Origin: Haliotis asinina
Taxonomy: Eukaryota; Mollusca; Gastropoda; Lepetellida; Haliotidae
DNA length: 64,000 nucleotides
Assembly: GCF_037392515.1 (NCBI RefSeq)
Contig: NC_090280.1
Coordinates: 23,255,118-23,319,117 of the forward strand
Direction of reading: 5' to 3'
Position numbers and translations under genes: made by a program. This document shows positions 1 to 10,999 of this stretch, piece by piece. Under the pieces are notes generated by a model. That model saw only the letters and a list, made by a program, of their open reading frames with translations. It did no database searches and was not told where the DNA came from. Within the stretch, counting starts at the first letter, position 1. Every line of letters starts with the position of its first letter.

Positions 1-31
1 TCTTATTGAATCGTGTGTGAAAGTGTTAGTC

Positions 32-66
32 CGTGCGTGCGTGCGTGCGTGCGTGCGTGCGTGTGT
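32..66. repeat. (CGTG)n microsatellite
   Basis: About eight tandem CGTG units followed by GT-rich sequence. It is a simple repeat with no coding signal. Confidence 0.9.
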
Positions 67-284
67 GTCCGCGCGCCGTGTCCATGTATGTTGAAAATGG
101 GTATTATATTTATGTAGAGTTTTATTTGAGGTGCTGACAATCAAAATATCACGATCGGAAACCGATCTGTTACTGATGACTTATGGAATTAAGAAATTGT
201 GGAGCCTTAGCCGACAAGCCCATCCATTTAGCTCCTGTGCAAATTGCCATGTGCAATCGTATTATGTGTGTAGTGTTTGATATA

Positions 285-650
285 GAGAGAAAACTAAACT
301 ATGTCCCATGTAATACCTTATTTATCAAACGAGTGAATGGTGTGGTATCTAAATCGCTTTCGCTCGTTAGATACATACCATTCACCAATTTCATAAATAT
401 GGTGTTACATGGGACACAGTTTCGTATTGTATTTATTACTCACCCAGCATTAGCAAAATAATATCGAGCAAAGTACTTCTTTACTAGGAATTCAACGAGT
501 GTGATGACACTAAGCTTTCCGAGAGTCAAGCAAGATCTAATGCTATTGTAACCGAGGTATGAGCATTTTCACGTCATAACTGTAAAACGCTTTGACGTCA
601 TACGTACGCCATCACGCAATGTTATTACACAATGTGTAATAACTTTCTAA
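285..650. repeat. Dispersed foldback element with paired CRE-like sites (first copy)
   Basis: It contains a near-palindrome: arms 303-350 and 369-415 pair over most of their length around an 18-nt loop. About 150 bp further on are CACGTCAT (about 570) and TGACGTCA (593-600), then a short TTATTACAC/GTGTAATAA inverted repeat. A diverged copy with the same order of parts lies at 52510-52880, where it is an extra segment in unit B missing from unit A. I infer a non-autonomous mobile element. The ends are approximate. Confidence 0.6.
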
Positions 651-840
651 ATTTACCTAACAGTGATATCTACAACGGATGAGTAATAAAATATTGATCG
701 GTGTGTTGAGAAAGCATAAGAGTTAAATGTTTCTGATAAAACAGGTTAAAGCTATATTGATTGAAAAATTGTGTTTTCACATTATTGCTGTTGATGAAAT
801 ATAACATAAGTTTCATGAAACGAAAATAAAAGGTTTTAAC

Positions 841-846
841 TTTATT
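841..846 (-). terminator. Polyadenylation signal of the minus-strand Ig receptor gene
   Basis: The minus strand reads AATAAA about 260 bp beyond the stop codon at 1107. Its surroundings (…AATAAAGTTAAAACC) resemble the AATAAAACCTTAACC context at the equivalent place after copy B, which supports a conserved 3' end. Confidence 0.5.
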
Positions 847-1106
847 AATTGAATAAGAATGTTGATGCTAAATCAGTGTTGTTAATATACTTTGATATAC
901 ATCAGTTAAGCTCAGAGACCAATACCAGTACAATCCTCTGTTAAAAATGGCATCGTGGAAAACATTTCCTGTTGTTGGGTGATTAGTAAATGAAGTACTC
1001 TTGTTTTGGCAGCTGAAACGTTAGTTTGTTGAGATGTTAAACTGTATAGGCTCTGTTGAATAGTGGAGACACGTGCAGATGTGGAACTGTACCGTCAGTT
1101 TAGGTT

Positions 1107-1290
1107 TCACCTGGTACCGAGGTCATTTGTTGAGGAGTATGAAGGGTGGAGAGACGTGTAGATGTGGAACTGATCCCTCAAGAGTCGTTCGTAATCGTAT
1201 AGGGGTAAGACATCGTTGTTGGAAGCACGAGGTACATCACTGAAGTCATGGGATAATCTCTCTGCCATCACAGTGAGATATTCACCAAAT
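1107..1290 (-). CDS. Last coding exon, tyrosine-containing C-terminus (minus-strand gene)
   Basis: The exon has an ATTACAG acceptor and starts in phase 2. It encodes (R)FGEYLTVMAERL… and ends …TNDLGTR and TGA. Possible YxxΦ motifs are YLTV and YERL. The segment FHIYTSLHPS is the start of the 83-bp tandem repeat that is expanded at the 3' ends of copies A and B. Confidence 0.85.
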
Positions 1291-4200
1291 CTGTAATCAC
1301 AACATTACACTTATGTTACACTTGCCCATAGGTGCATGTATTTTTCTTTCAAGCAGTGTGCAACTGAAATCACCTCCTATAAACCACTTCAACTATGATC
1401 ATAGATTTCCAACACTTTTTTAGCAAATTGTGCATCAGTTACATAGATACATTTGCTACTTTCTCTGTCATTTCCACAGGTAATCGATGCCGGCGTTTAT
1501 CTAAGATTTCTAAAGGTACGTTGAGTAAATGGTGTTTGACACAGACGACAGCAACCGTTCATATGAAGATTTGTTCACTAGTTACTTCGATGACTGACTC
1601 CAGCACTTAAGATAAAAACATGAAAACGTGTACCTGTTGTCCTGGTTCCCTGCAAGTAAAACAAAAAACTTGTACATTTCTAAACTGATTGATTCATCCA
1701 ACACTGAGTAACAGTAAAGAATTAGTCGCTCTCAGAATAGTCCATCAACATCACCAAAACCAGAACACCATAAATATGGCTTCATTATACTCATATGGGG
1801 AATCGAACCTGCGTCTGTGGCGTGAACACGTTATCCACTGGCCTACCGACCGCTCTATTACTGAATAAAAGAATCAAAACAACTTCACAAACTAAAATGA
1901 GAACAAAATATTGCAGCACATGAAGGTGAGCCACGGATATGCCCGTATACTGTTCGACGCGGCATTCAACAATATCCCAGCTAGACTACGCTTGTCTGAT
2001 ATATGCCAGACGTGCCGAGAACACCCAGTGGTTGATATAATGAGCGTCGATTTACGCAACTGGGATACGGGGAATAAACATGCATGAGCATAATCAACCA
2101 ACGTTTCTCATCTGTTGTAACATGCATGGTTGTTGAAGACAGGTTCTGACCAGGCCCTGCACGTTGGGGTAAGTTTCTGTTGGTTGTTCAGTGTTGGGGA
2201 TTGGAGGTGGGTTGAAACTTACATTGCATGCTAAAATATTCATGCATTCTTTGTACCTTTCACGTCCTTGCAGACAAGAACAGTGACCGCCGCCACCACA
2301 ACTGCCACAGCAGTCAGCATAACGGAGTAGACAGCTACGATGGGGACGAGGTCGTCTACGTTTCCATCACCTTCTGATACAAGACAAAGATGACACATAT
2401 CTGTATTAAGTAGGATAATTCATGTGACAATACAGCGACGTATTTCACCATGGTGTATTTTCTAGTTCCTGTTAAAGCATTAATTAACTTTATGACACAA
2501 ATAATGTCAACTGACCAAATAGTATTTTTTTCTACAAGAACTATAACACAATAAAGTAAGCAAGCGATGAATAAGGAAGAATCATTCACCGGGATGACAA
2601 TTTCAGGTGTCCAGACTAGTGGATCCGTTTCCCCAATACGGCCCATCACCAATATTTGGTAGTGCTTTATGAACACTGAGATATGTCATAAGTATTCGGA
2701 CATCTAGAATATCCTACTCTATTTACAATGTTATAGCTATTCTATTATGGCTATTTCAAACTAAATAATCGGGGGTTTCGGTCTCCTTGGTTGGTTTGAG
2801 ACACGACTCCTGTTCCAGGCACTAGACAGTTCGAGCTACGTTTACTCGACATATAAGTACCCTATTCAGCAGTTCGAGTTTCACAGTCGTTACACATCAT
2901 GCTAGTTGTTAACCTTTAGACACCAACCTTCTATTTCCTGATAGCTCCCATCGTTTTCGTCTTCTCTGTGATACGACACCAGACTGATGAAAATGAACAT
3001 TGAACGTGAGCATAATGAGAGGAAATTATGAAGCTATGACACACTCTCAGTTCATATCGCGCTCCAAGTCGTGTATAGTTTTGCCTCGTTGGTTTGTTAT
3101 ATGTCGACGATCTGTAAATAACTGGTTCTGGACCATATAATCCAGTGTTCAACAACATAAGCGCCGATCCCGTTAGTCAGCTTTTACGACAAGTATGGGT
3201 TGATGAAAAGCAATTCTAGCCTAGATCTTCACGGGTAATTACACCAATGTGGTGATGAAATATTTATTCATCTTACTTGAAGATTGATGAACATACTCAC
3301 CGATGACGAGCAAATCCTCTCTCTGAAAGTTTAAAGTGGGTGGGAACAATTATGCATACATACTTAAAGTATATATTTACTTCTTGCACACTGATGTTAC
3401 CATTTTTTCTCCATTTAGAAGTTTAAGAGTTTAAGATATACTGTACATCTCACGGTATGAGTTTCAGTAGAGGGTCAATCAGTGGTAACAGTTGTTAGAA
3501 TTTTAAAATGTTAATAGACCTTTAGTTTTTTTTATGTTTACAGCTTGCAAAAAGTCCAGGACTGTTTTTCAGACATTCTACATAACACTACCCCTTTAAT
3601 AATTCGTATGACCTCTTTAACGTCATCTGAATCAACTGACGTGGAGTACAACAGTGACGTCCTGCACCAACCTACTATCTCCTCGTAGCCTCCATCTGTG
3701 TCTGCGTCACGGGTGTATGTGACACCGCTGGGGGAAGGAAATGTAGAAAGTGGTCGGAATCAAGGATATTTAGAAAAATAATCCGCTTTCCTCAGACACA
3801 GAATCTTGCAAAGGACAAAATAGCTGTTACAGGTATATGCATGAATGTGTTCACACAAAGGGTAAGCAAGTTCTGCCTTATCGGTATTTCACGCTCTTCT
3901 AACATTTACCAGAAAGAAAAAAAGAACGAAATCTTTTTGACACCAACAGCTCATTAGCGATGTGCCATTAATTCTGCTTAGCTTATAGCTAATCAAATCA
4001 CTGTATTTCTGATTAAGTGTTTCCACAAATACTACAAAATTTTAAGTCAGCTGTTTACACATTTTGCCTTACTCACCGATTATATGTGCATCCTCTACCT
4101 GAAACAATTTTGTGTAAATAATGACATATGCACAATGTTCGATGAAAAATACACGATAAATGAATTTCCTGTATAACTATACGTCTTTGAATAAAAATTT

Positions 4201-7200
4201 GAAAATAAATATCTTGCTATTTGTAGAACGACATGTTTGTAGAACACATGTAAGCTGAGTAACACCAGTGTCTTGAAGCAAACACTTGGGGAAATTGAAG
4301 TCCATTAAACATGTAAATTTGTGCACACTGTTGATTTATATCCTCTTCAAGCATCATCTTGAAGGATCCATACTGAACTACTTTAGAAACGCGCGTATCA
4401 CATTATTATCATTCATTATGGAGGAGGCAAAACGAACAGAAACTGTGCTTGAAGTAATCTGACTTTGACAGATGAACTTGATGGATACCAAGAAATGCGT
4501 GCATTTCTGTATAGTCACGTGACCCACCATTTGCTGGAAATCACCTTTTCACCTGCAAATCGCGTGAAAATGCATAAAACGTGGTGTTTTCACAACACAT
4601 TGTCAGATGGGTCAACTGTGTACCAAAATCATACCGAAATTTTGAACTGCACCAAATTGTTGACTTTGGCACCACACGTGATCGAGCACATCCTGACAAC
4701 CATGTGTCCCGCCCGAGATCGCCACATTGTCTTCACTTTTTTTTAAGGAACAGGTTCAAACCAGCCGCCAGAACAGATATTACCATTCACGGAGGAAGGG
4801 ATATCGTCAGTCTCCAGACGATACGATAGCGATTACGTCAGCTAGGGCTGCGTGCGCTTAAGCATTCTCGCGATTTCATCTCAGTCATGCGTATACAAGG
4901 GCGACGTGGACAGAGTAACGCCCATTGTTGAGTTCAGCAGGGTTGATGGAAGCGTAATGATTTGAAGCGAGATTGGTAGTCATGGCAGGACACATGTGCA
5001 CGTCTGTCGTGGTCGAGTTACAGCTCAAACGCATACGTACTGAGAACAAGAGTCGTTCCTTTTCCCAACATGGCGGCAGATCAACGCCTTTACATTTTCC
5101 AGCAGGATTATGCAAATGATGGCCATGCCCGTTAATGGCATTGACTGTGAAACGTTTGAGCGCGTTTGGAAATGAGTTTGACCCTCTTCAACGTTATCGA
5201 TAATTCATGTTTGCACTGAACTGAGAATGACTACTTTTGATTTTACTTGAGTTTCAGTCTTGTTTGACGACTTCGGTTTCAACAGGGACACTTTTTTCTT
5301 CTTCGTTTATCACGGAGATTCAACGTCTTATCTCAGTGATGCGTTTCTAAAGTAGTTCAGTATACTTCGCCGTCTCCTCTCACAATCTGTCCTCTCTCAA
5401 ACTTTTCCTTAAAGGCCTGTCTCAGATTCCATTTCCCCCAATAGACTAGGTTTTCTTCCTTGATGAATAGTCACCACCAAGAACACTTTTACGTTTAATC
5501 AAGCTACACCACAGACACGTCACAAATCACACCCAGAGAGAATCAGTTAATATAGATACGACAAAATTATCATTTTTTTAAAATGTATCACATGTCAGTA
5601 TGAAGTGAAATAATTATCAGCTAGCTTTTTACTGAGTATGGGTGGAAATAGACATCAGACACTACATACCAAAGTATTGTTACATGTTTTACAGACAAAG
5701 AAGAGGCATGAAATCAATCCTTATTAGTATTGTTTAACATTTCTGTAGGTGTTTATGTGTATATGAGTTGTGGTAACTATCTGACGTCTCTTTTCCCCCG
5801 CTCCCCACTACCCCTCCCCCACTCTAGCGACGATGCACTCAACACATACATACACACACACACGGACACACACACACACGCACGCACACGCACACGCACA
5901 CGCACACACACACATACACACGCAACACGCTATTAAGTGAGATGAGTATTCGTAATTACTGAACCAAAGTAGTAAAGACGTGTTTGTGAGAGATGCCTCT
6001 TTATGTCCCTCTCGAGTTCTAGTCATTCACTGTCACATCACACCGTATTACCTCCACGTCTGTGTTTTCTACAAACAACAACTATGACGACAACAGTGAT
6101 GATCACGATTAGGACGGAGCAGACAGCAGCCACGGGGACGATGGAAACGACACCAGATTCATGAAGTTCACGTGCTGAAACATTTAATATGGACAATATT
6201 CAGTTCAGTATAGTAAAATCATGTTTGCTTTTTCCAAAAATAACATCCAAGATATGTTCCTTTATTTAAGGTACATGAAGTGATTACAAAATACCAGAGA
6301 TATAATTTATACCAGGATTAGAAATATAATCTGCGCCCCGTATCTGCGAATTTGAGTGGGTGAGTGGGTGAGTGAGTGGGTGGGTATGGGTGAGTGAGTA
6401 AATTAATGAAGTTTTATGCCACTTATAACCCAGTCACATCATGCCTCTTCAGAAGATTTTAATTAGATTCATTCACAACATCCATCAATCCATTTTCACA
6501 CAGGGATCCAATAATAATGGTCCAGTTGCCAGTCAACCAGTCAGTGGTTCAGTCAGTCAGTGGTTCAGTCAGTCAGTCAGTCAGTCAGTCAGTCAGTCAG
6601 TCAGTCAGTCAGTCAGTCAGAGTCAGTCAGTCAGTCAGTCAGTCAGTCAGTCAGTCAGTGATACTGCATACACGAGGTTCCTATATAGCTGCAATAACGC
6701 CGATGTAGCGTAAATTGCAAATCAACTCAACTCAACTATATCGAAAGAAGGTAGGTTCTTACTCACAGAGGACATCCAGTACATGTCGGTGACTCCAGTC
6801 AGACTCCAGCCCCTCCTCCACAGCCTGACACCTGTAGATGTCTCCCTGGTTCTCTCTGCTGACGTGGGTTATTGTCAGGTCATCTCCACCTGTAGGAGAC
6901 TCATCACCTGATTCTAGCAGGGTCATGTTCCTCCTCCAGATGTAGGTCATGGTCAGTGGGGGATGGTCGTGGGGTAGACTCCGGGAGGAGGAGGAACATG
7001 TGAGGGTGACATTCTCACCTGGTACAGGTGAGGCTTGTCCGGTGATGGTAGGTGTGGCTGGCTTCTCTGTGAAAAATATAACAGCTGTGCCGTAACCCTA
7101 ACACAGGTGTGATTGTACAAGATTTCCCTTACTCCTTCACATTTGTATTTATATACTATTCATCATTATTATCCATCAAATGTTAATCAGTTAAAGTGTT

Positions 7201-8462
7201 CACTCGTCATCCCAAAGATCCCGCTTCTCCCTTCACCCACTCACCAACTCAGTGTTCCACGGTTACAGCAGGGAATACGTGTTGGCTGGATCGTTAAACT
7301 CCAAACCGTTTTGTTGATTAAATATGATAATTACCACACAACTACTGGCCGAATCGAGTTAAACGTACTTTCGAGAGAGGGGCGTTAAAAGATTGTGAGA
7401 CTGATGGACACGGATACACTTATCCATGTTAACCTGCGATAAAGCTTCTTGTCGGTAAGTATAGAAGAACCAGCATTTCTTTGGAATAGGTGACATACAC
7501 ACAATACACACAATATACACAGGCACAAAAGCACATTAACACGCAATACACATAAGCACACACAAAATACACACATGCAGTCACACAATACAAACACGCA
7601 TAAGCAGTACACATAAGCACACACACAATACACACATGCACACACGCGCGCACGCGCACGTGCACACGCACTCGCACACTAACACACACACATCTGGATC
7701 TATGTCGCCATGTACCAGTCCAGTGTCCAATAATGTCCAATGTCCAGTTATTCATTCATGTTGGCGATGCATTACAACAGTCAACCTTTATTCTTCATAT
7801 ACTACTCACGTGCTACAACGAGGACCTGTCTACATCCAGTAACTTCCTGTCCAATGCTTCCCTGACAGTAGTAAGTACCAGCGTCCTGTACAGTAACATT
7901 GTAGATGGTAAACCTCAGCTGTCCGGTCTGTGATGGTGAGTCCTCTCCGGTGTATGTGATCCTGGTCTTGTAGCCGGTGTGACTACTGTTGAGTACCATT
8001 ACATGGGGTGACATTTGCTTGACCAGTAACAGTCTCTCAGCAACCGAACCATTCACCCATACAAAATATAGAAAGCTGGCATTGTCTGGGTTCAAGGTTA
8101 TATTAACATCCTCGCCAACACGTGTAACAGTGTATGGGTATCCAGTTGGCATGGACGCTGCACTCAAAACAAATATTACGCATTAAAACAAGGCTAACAG
8201 TTGACATATATATTCAAACACAGTATTTAAGCTCGCTCAATATAATACAAGTTCACAGATACATGCCACATATACAGGCACGCAAACGAAATGTAAACCA
8301 GAAATTAACGCGTCAAAATATCTAGTTTCTCTCAAAACTACTTTTTTGACAACACTGGTTACTTATAAAGTCATGTAAAGCTCAGTTAATGTTGTTTTTT
8401 TCAGTTGACAGGTACATACCACACACATGTAAGCCCCAAAAGAGAATGTGAGTCAGAGACAT
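1107..8462 (-). CDS. Ig-superfamily transmembrane receptor, two Ig domains, two membrane exons (complete gene, 11 coding exons)
   Basis: The exons, in transcript order on the minus strand, are 8462-8420, 8157-7810, 7066-6767, 6174-6052, 4098-4077, 3727-3672, 3322-3301, 2983-2928, 2373-2257, 1649-1634 and 1290-1107. All have GT/AG borders and compatible phases. Their sum is 1287 nt, exactly 429 codons including TGA, with no internal stop. The order of parts is: 14-residue hydrophobic leader (MSLTHILFWGL), Ig1 (about residues 15-131), Ig2 (131-231), membrane exon 1 (231-272), two tail cassettes (272-324), membrane exon 2 (324-363) and C-terminus to 428. It is probably a cell-surface receptor; the ligand is unknown. 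It differs from plus-strand copies A and B mainly by lacking the third Ig exon. The start was chosen because the leader exon ends in phase 1, matching Ig1. Immune or self-recognition use is an inference from the architecture only. Confidence 0.82.
1634..1649 (-). CDS. 16-nt mini-exon (minus-strand gene)
   Basis: The sequence TTACTTGCAG|…|GTACACG encloses 16 nt (phase 1 to 2) encoding G-N-Q-D-N-R. It corresponds to the mini-exons of copy A (DYQGRR) and copy B (EDQGRR). Without it the frame into the last exon is lost, which supports it despite its size. Confidence 0.75.
1792..1852 (-). repeat. SINE head fragment (tRNA-like, with B box)
   Basis: On the minus strand the segment shows a GGTTCGATTCC B box and a tRNA-like head, as in the complete SINE copies elsewhere in the window. 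Only the 5' part is present. Confidence 0.6.
2257..2373 (-). CDS. Membrane exon 2 (minus-strand gene)
   Basis: A 117-nt phase 1-1 exon. It encodes an acidic stretch (GDGNVDD), a hydrophobic run of about 23 residues starting VPIVAVYSVML and a CKDVKG stop-transfer end. It aligns with membrane exon 1 of the same gene (VPxxAVxSV… then C-[R/K]-K or C-K), so the two are probably an old exon duplication. Confidence 0.85.
2928..2983 (-). CDS. Tail cassette 2, YQEI exon (minus-strand gene)
   Basis: A 56-nt exon (phase 2 to 1) encoding LVSYHREDENDGSYQEIEG. Its donor is the weak GTTGGTG. It is followed by the intron leading to membrane exon 2. Confidence 0.85.
3105..3236 (+). repeat. Degenerate dispersed repeat (GTCTGGACCAGACA family)
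   Basis: It retains the GATCTGTAAATAA…TCTGGACC…ATCCAGTG and CGTTAGTC…TTACGACAAG blocks of the family with an internal loss. It lies in the intron between tail exons of the minus-strand gene. Confidence 0.55.
3301..3322 (-). CDS. 22-nt mini-exon of tail cassette 2 (minus-strand gene)
   Basis: CTTTCAG|22 nt|GTGAGT, phase 1 to 2, encodes ERGFARHR. The matching exons in A and B encode ETGYADYR. With the 56-nt exon it makes a 78-nt symmetric unit. Confidence 0.78.
3672..3727 (-). CDS. Tail cassette 1, YEEI exon (minus-strand gene)
   Basis: A 56-nt exon, phase 2 to 1, encoding GVTYTRDADTDGGYEEIVG. Copies A and B have YQEIEG here. The donor is GTTGGTG, as in every exon of this class. Confidence 0.83.
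4077..4098 (-). CDS. 22-nt mini-exon of tail cassette 1 (minus-strand gene)
   Basis: GTTTCAG|22 nt|GTGAGT, phase 1 to 2, encodes GRGCTYNR. Copies A and B both read GRGYILNR at this place. Confidence 0.75.
4373..5360. mobile_element. 988-bp non-autonomous DNA transposon with perfect 20-bp TIRs
   Basis: The left end CTGAACTACTTTAGAAACGC (4373-4392) is repeated exactly inverted at 5341-5360. Both ends are flanked by TA (4371-4372, 5361-5362), the duplication typical of the Tc1/mariner superfamily. No transposase frame is visible inside, so it must be mobilised in trans. It lies in the intron between membrane exon 1 and tail cassette 1 of the minus-strand gene. Confidence 0.85.
5850..5930. repeat. 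(CA)n microsatellite
   Basis: A CA-rich simple repeat with CGCA interruptions, in an intron. Frames through it encode only dipeptide repeats. Confidence 0.9.
6052..6174 (-). CDS. Membrane exon 1 (minus-strand gene)
   Basis: A 123-nt phase 1-1 exon encoding SRELHESGVVS, a hydrophobic run of about 25 residues (VPVAAVCSVLIV…) and a CRKHRRG stop-transfer. The same exon in A and B is 123 nt. Confidence 0.87.
6535..6660. repeat. (TCAG)n microsatellite at the place of the missing Ig3 exon
   Basis: About 30 tetranucleotide units in the Ig2 to membrane-exon-1 intron. Intron sequence below it (6240-6535) aligns with 61800-62190, which lies next to a complete Ig3 exon at 62309-62575. The tract therefore sits where Ig3 would be expected. 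Confidence 0.85.
6767..7066 (-). CDS. Ig2 exon (minus-strand gene)
   Basis: A 300-nt phase 1-1 exon with a canonical Ig fold: VTLTC in strand B, YIWRR tryptophan in strand C and DIYRCQA in strand F. The matching exons are 318 nt in A and 303 nt in B. Confidence 0.9.
7490..7695. repeat. CA-rich repeat with CACATAAGCACA units
   Basis: Imperfect repetition of ACACA, AATACACA and CATAAGCACA in the Ig1-Ig2 intron. It has no coding value. Confidence 0.85.
7810..8157 (-). CDS. Ig1 exon, V-like (minus-strand gene)
   Basis: A 348-nt phase 1-1 exon. It shows VGEDVNITLN (strand B, no cysteine), FVWVNG (strand C) and VQDAGTYYCQ (strand F with cysteine), plus a second cysteine in VTGCRQV. The fold is V-like, but the usual B-F disulfide cannot form from the standard pair. 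Confidence 0.87.
8420..8462 (-). CDS. Exon 1, signal peptide (minus-strand gene)
   Basis: ATG plus 14 codons (MSLTHILFWGLHVC) ends in phase 1 before GTATGT. The leader exon of the 12.4-kb fragment is also 43 nt with a phase-1 donor, which supports this start. Confidence 0.75.
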
Positions 8463-8689
8463 GTCAACTAGCGTGGTAAATTCATACTGACACATCACGC
8501 ACTTTCACAATTGCTTTCAAACGTTGAAATATTTAGTTTCACTGGATAATATTTCCCTAGAAAAAGTGAGTAACTTCCCGTTGAATTTTAACATATGTTT
8601 AACCTTTAATAGTTACTAATTAGTTGTTACATTCACATCGACAGACAAGAAACGTTGATGACTGATGACTCACAAATCTGGTTTTGGTG

Positions 8690-8830
8690 GATAATATTAC
8701 AGTTATATGGCAGAGGTCTGTATGTAACAGAGTCTGGACCAGACAATCCAGTGATCAATAGCGTGAGCATCAGTCTGCTCAGTCGGGATACCATATATTT
8801 ATCAACTAAATCAGCGAGTCACCTACTCCC
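8690..8830 (+). repeat. Partial dispersed repeat (GTCTGGACCAGACA family)
   Basis: It matches the middle of the family: TATGGCAGAGGTCTGTA…GAGTCTGGACCAGACAATCCAGTGATCAA. The head and the 3' CGTTAGTCGCC block are missing. Confidence 0.7.
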
Positions 8831-9169
8831 GTTATTCAGACAGATAGTAACACAGTTTACAAATCATCTAACACTGGTCAAAATATCAGTATACGAAAAC
8901 TGATCTCAGTTTGAATATCTTGTGAAGGAATAATGCTGTTTTATGTTATTTTCTGACAAATGTGAAAAATAGAGTTTTCAAAATCAGTTTGTCGACCATC
9001 ACAGTGTGGATGGTGCAATTCTGTTATTGGTGTATCATCGTTATTCCTATATATGTTGACTTTGAAATGGTTGTAGGATACCAGATATTTACAAAGTGCC
9101 TGGATCAAATGATGCCTGAACGTAATAATGTTCATTCATTAACAACAACTTGAAACAGAACTTAATCAC

Positions 9170-10200
9170 TTTTATTTGGGTACGTACATACATGGGATAC
9201 ATAGTTCACCGAGGGAGGCTTTGCTTGATTCATGTCTCCCAATTTTTAGAAATCTTTTAAAAAACTTCTCATAGATAATCTCTATTTTCTTTGAATAAGT
9301 CTCCAAATTCCGGCTCCATAATGTAATCTAGGTGTTATTTGTTTTTCGAATATGATCCAGGCGATTGTATAAGAGAATGCCTTGTTCTTGTTGAAAAGTC
9401 TAAATACAACCAAGCAGGCTCAAAACGCCTTTGTGCAAACCAGTCTCGATGAAAATACTATACTATGGTGTTTATAGTATGTCTTTTCCGTTAGCAGTTG
9501 AATGAAGAAAACCCGTCTCTCACAATGATGACGCCGCTATGGAACACAACAATATTTGATTTGTTGAGATTCGGTTCCACATCCGATTTGAAGAAAAGCG
9601 ATTCCAGAAAGTTCTACTCTCTTGACGCAGCTACAGAATAGAACAATATCGTCTGCATACATTAGCAATAGTAGATCTTGGATGCCTTGTGTAACGAACA
9701 TTCCAGTATTATACAATTTATTAAGCTCATGTGCATCTCATTAATGAAGAGCATAGGACTGAGGATGCATCCTTGTCTCACTTACAGGGAAATGTCGGAC
9801 GTCTTTTTGCGTTAATTGTTTACTTTAACACTTGCCTTTATAGATGCGTACATGTGTTTTGTAATGATTAACTTTCCATGGTATCCATATTTAATCACTA
9901 TGTAAAGCAATTTGTTCCTGGCAACAATTTGAACAATTTTTTGCAATCTGTGAATCCACAGTAAAAGCGACCCTTTGTCTTTCACGGGTACTTGAACATA
10001 AGGCCTGTAACGTGAATATGTGGCCTGCTTGACTTTCATTCATATCAAGCCTTTTTCTCACATGTCTATCGAAAAGAGGAGTGAAGATTTTACCCACAAT
10101 GTTAAACAGAGAGATTCCGCGGTAGTTGCCAGGGTCCAGCTTGTCATATGTTTTATATCGGGAAGAATTAATATAATATTCCACTGACTCGGGGTCTTTC
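9170..10200 (-). mobile_element. Decayed LINE reverse transcriptase fragment
   Basis: In minus-strand order it shows PGNYRGISLFNIVGKIF (10150-10080), R-Q-G-C-I-L-S-P (about 9760) and YADDI (about 9650), then LNKSNIVVFHSG and the Y-L-G-L region. These are the successive blocks of a non-LTR retrotransposon RT. Several stops and frame changes break it, and neither end is preserved. Confidence 0.75.
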
Positions 10201-10559
10201 TCGTTGGTTGCCTTTTACTACAAGTAAAGCCGTTAGAAACTTTGGTAATTAATTTCTTCTTGTGAGTTGAAGCGTCAGTATAAGAACCTCTGTTGTGTCA
10301 GCAACTTATGGCTACAGCCCGATCCCATCTCAGTCGAGGCATTGGGCGTACTAACGTAGGACTTCCCATTTGAGACGAGTAACTGTTCATCGAAACTCAC
10401 AGGCGTTAGGCTAGCAAATGATATTATCCTTGTCAAATCCAGATAGCTCAGAAATCCACTCCATCGTAGCACTATACTCTGCGTTTTCTCTGCAGCCTGT
10501 ATTTTATTTTCCCAAACCTTCCTGGATCTAGAGGTGGATCTAGAGGTCAGATGATGAAA

Positions 10560-10860
10560 GTACAGTTTTAGTTCTGTGGTCACAAATGCACCCCATACCA
10601 TGACGCCTCTTCCCTTAAACGGATGAACCTCAGCTACGTCGAAATACTGCCGTCGTCTCTGAAGAGGCTGATCCAAACATTCATCTATAAAGAGCACCCA
10701 ATCACGTCCCTACCACCGACGTACAGTTGCAGACAGCCATAAAAGGAGCGTTAAGTTTATTTACCAGCCATACCAAGTCGTCGAAAGACTGTTCGCTCAT
10801 GGCGTGTCCTAGTGTTCTCGTCCCCGTCGATATCACTATCACGAATCTGTTCTGAGGGTG
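10560..10860 (-). pseudogene. Tc1-like transposase fragment
   Basis: The minus strand has VLFIDECLDQP… and GRGVMVWGAF, matching the [D]ES…F and RGVMVWGG blocks around the first catalytic acid of Tc1-family transposases. It is short, frame-broken and without TIRs. Confidence 0.55.
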
Positions 10861-10999
10861 GGTCTTGTTGTGAATCTTGGTCTTTCCGATCTTATAATTT
10901 CAAGTATCTTTCGTAAAATATATGTATCTATTTTGAAAAGACGTCTTACGTTTTGGACTAATACGTACGATAAACCCGTGGAATTACAGGCCGGATGTT

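Noticed and set aside
183-461. 92-codon plus-strand frame
   Set aside because: It runs straight through the foldback element, with no homology or splice context. The frame is explained by the palindrome.
5730-6026. Open frames on both strands through the CA repeat
   Set aside because: They encode only HT/CV dipeptide repeats from a microsatellite and lie inside an intron.
6441-6713. Open frames with SQSV repeats
   Set aside because: They result from the (TCAG)n tract and have no splice or homology support.
7385-7755. Cysteine-rich minus-strand frames
   Set aside because: They are low-complexity translations of the CA-rich repeat in the Ig1-Ig2 intron.
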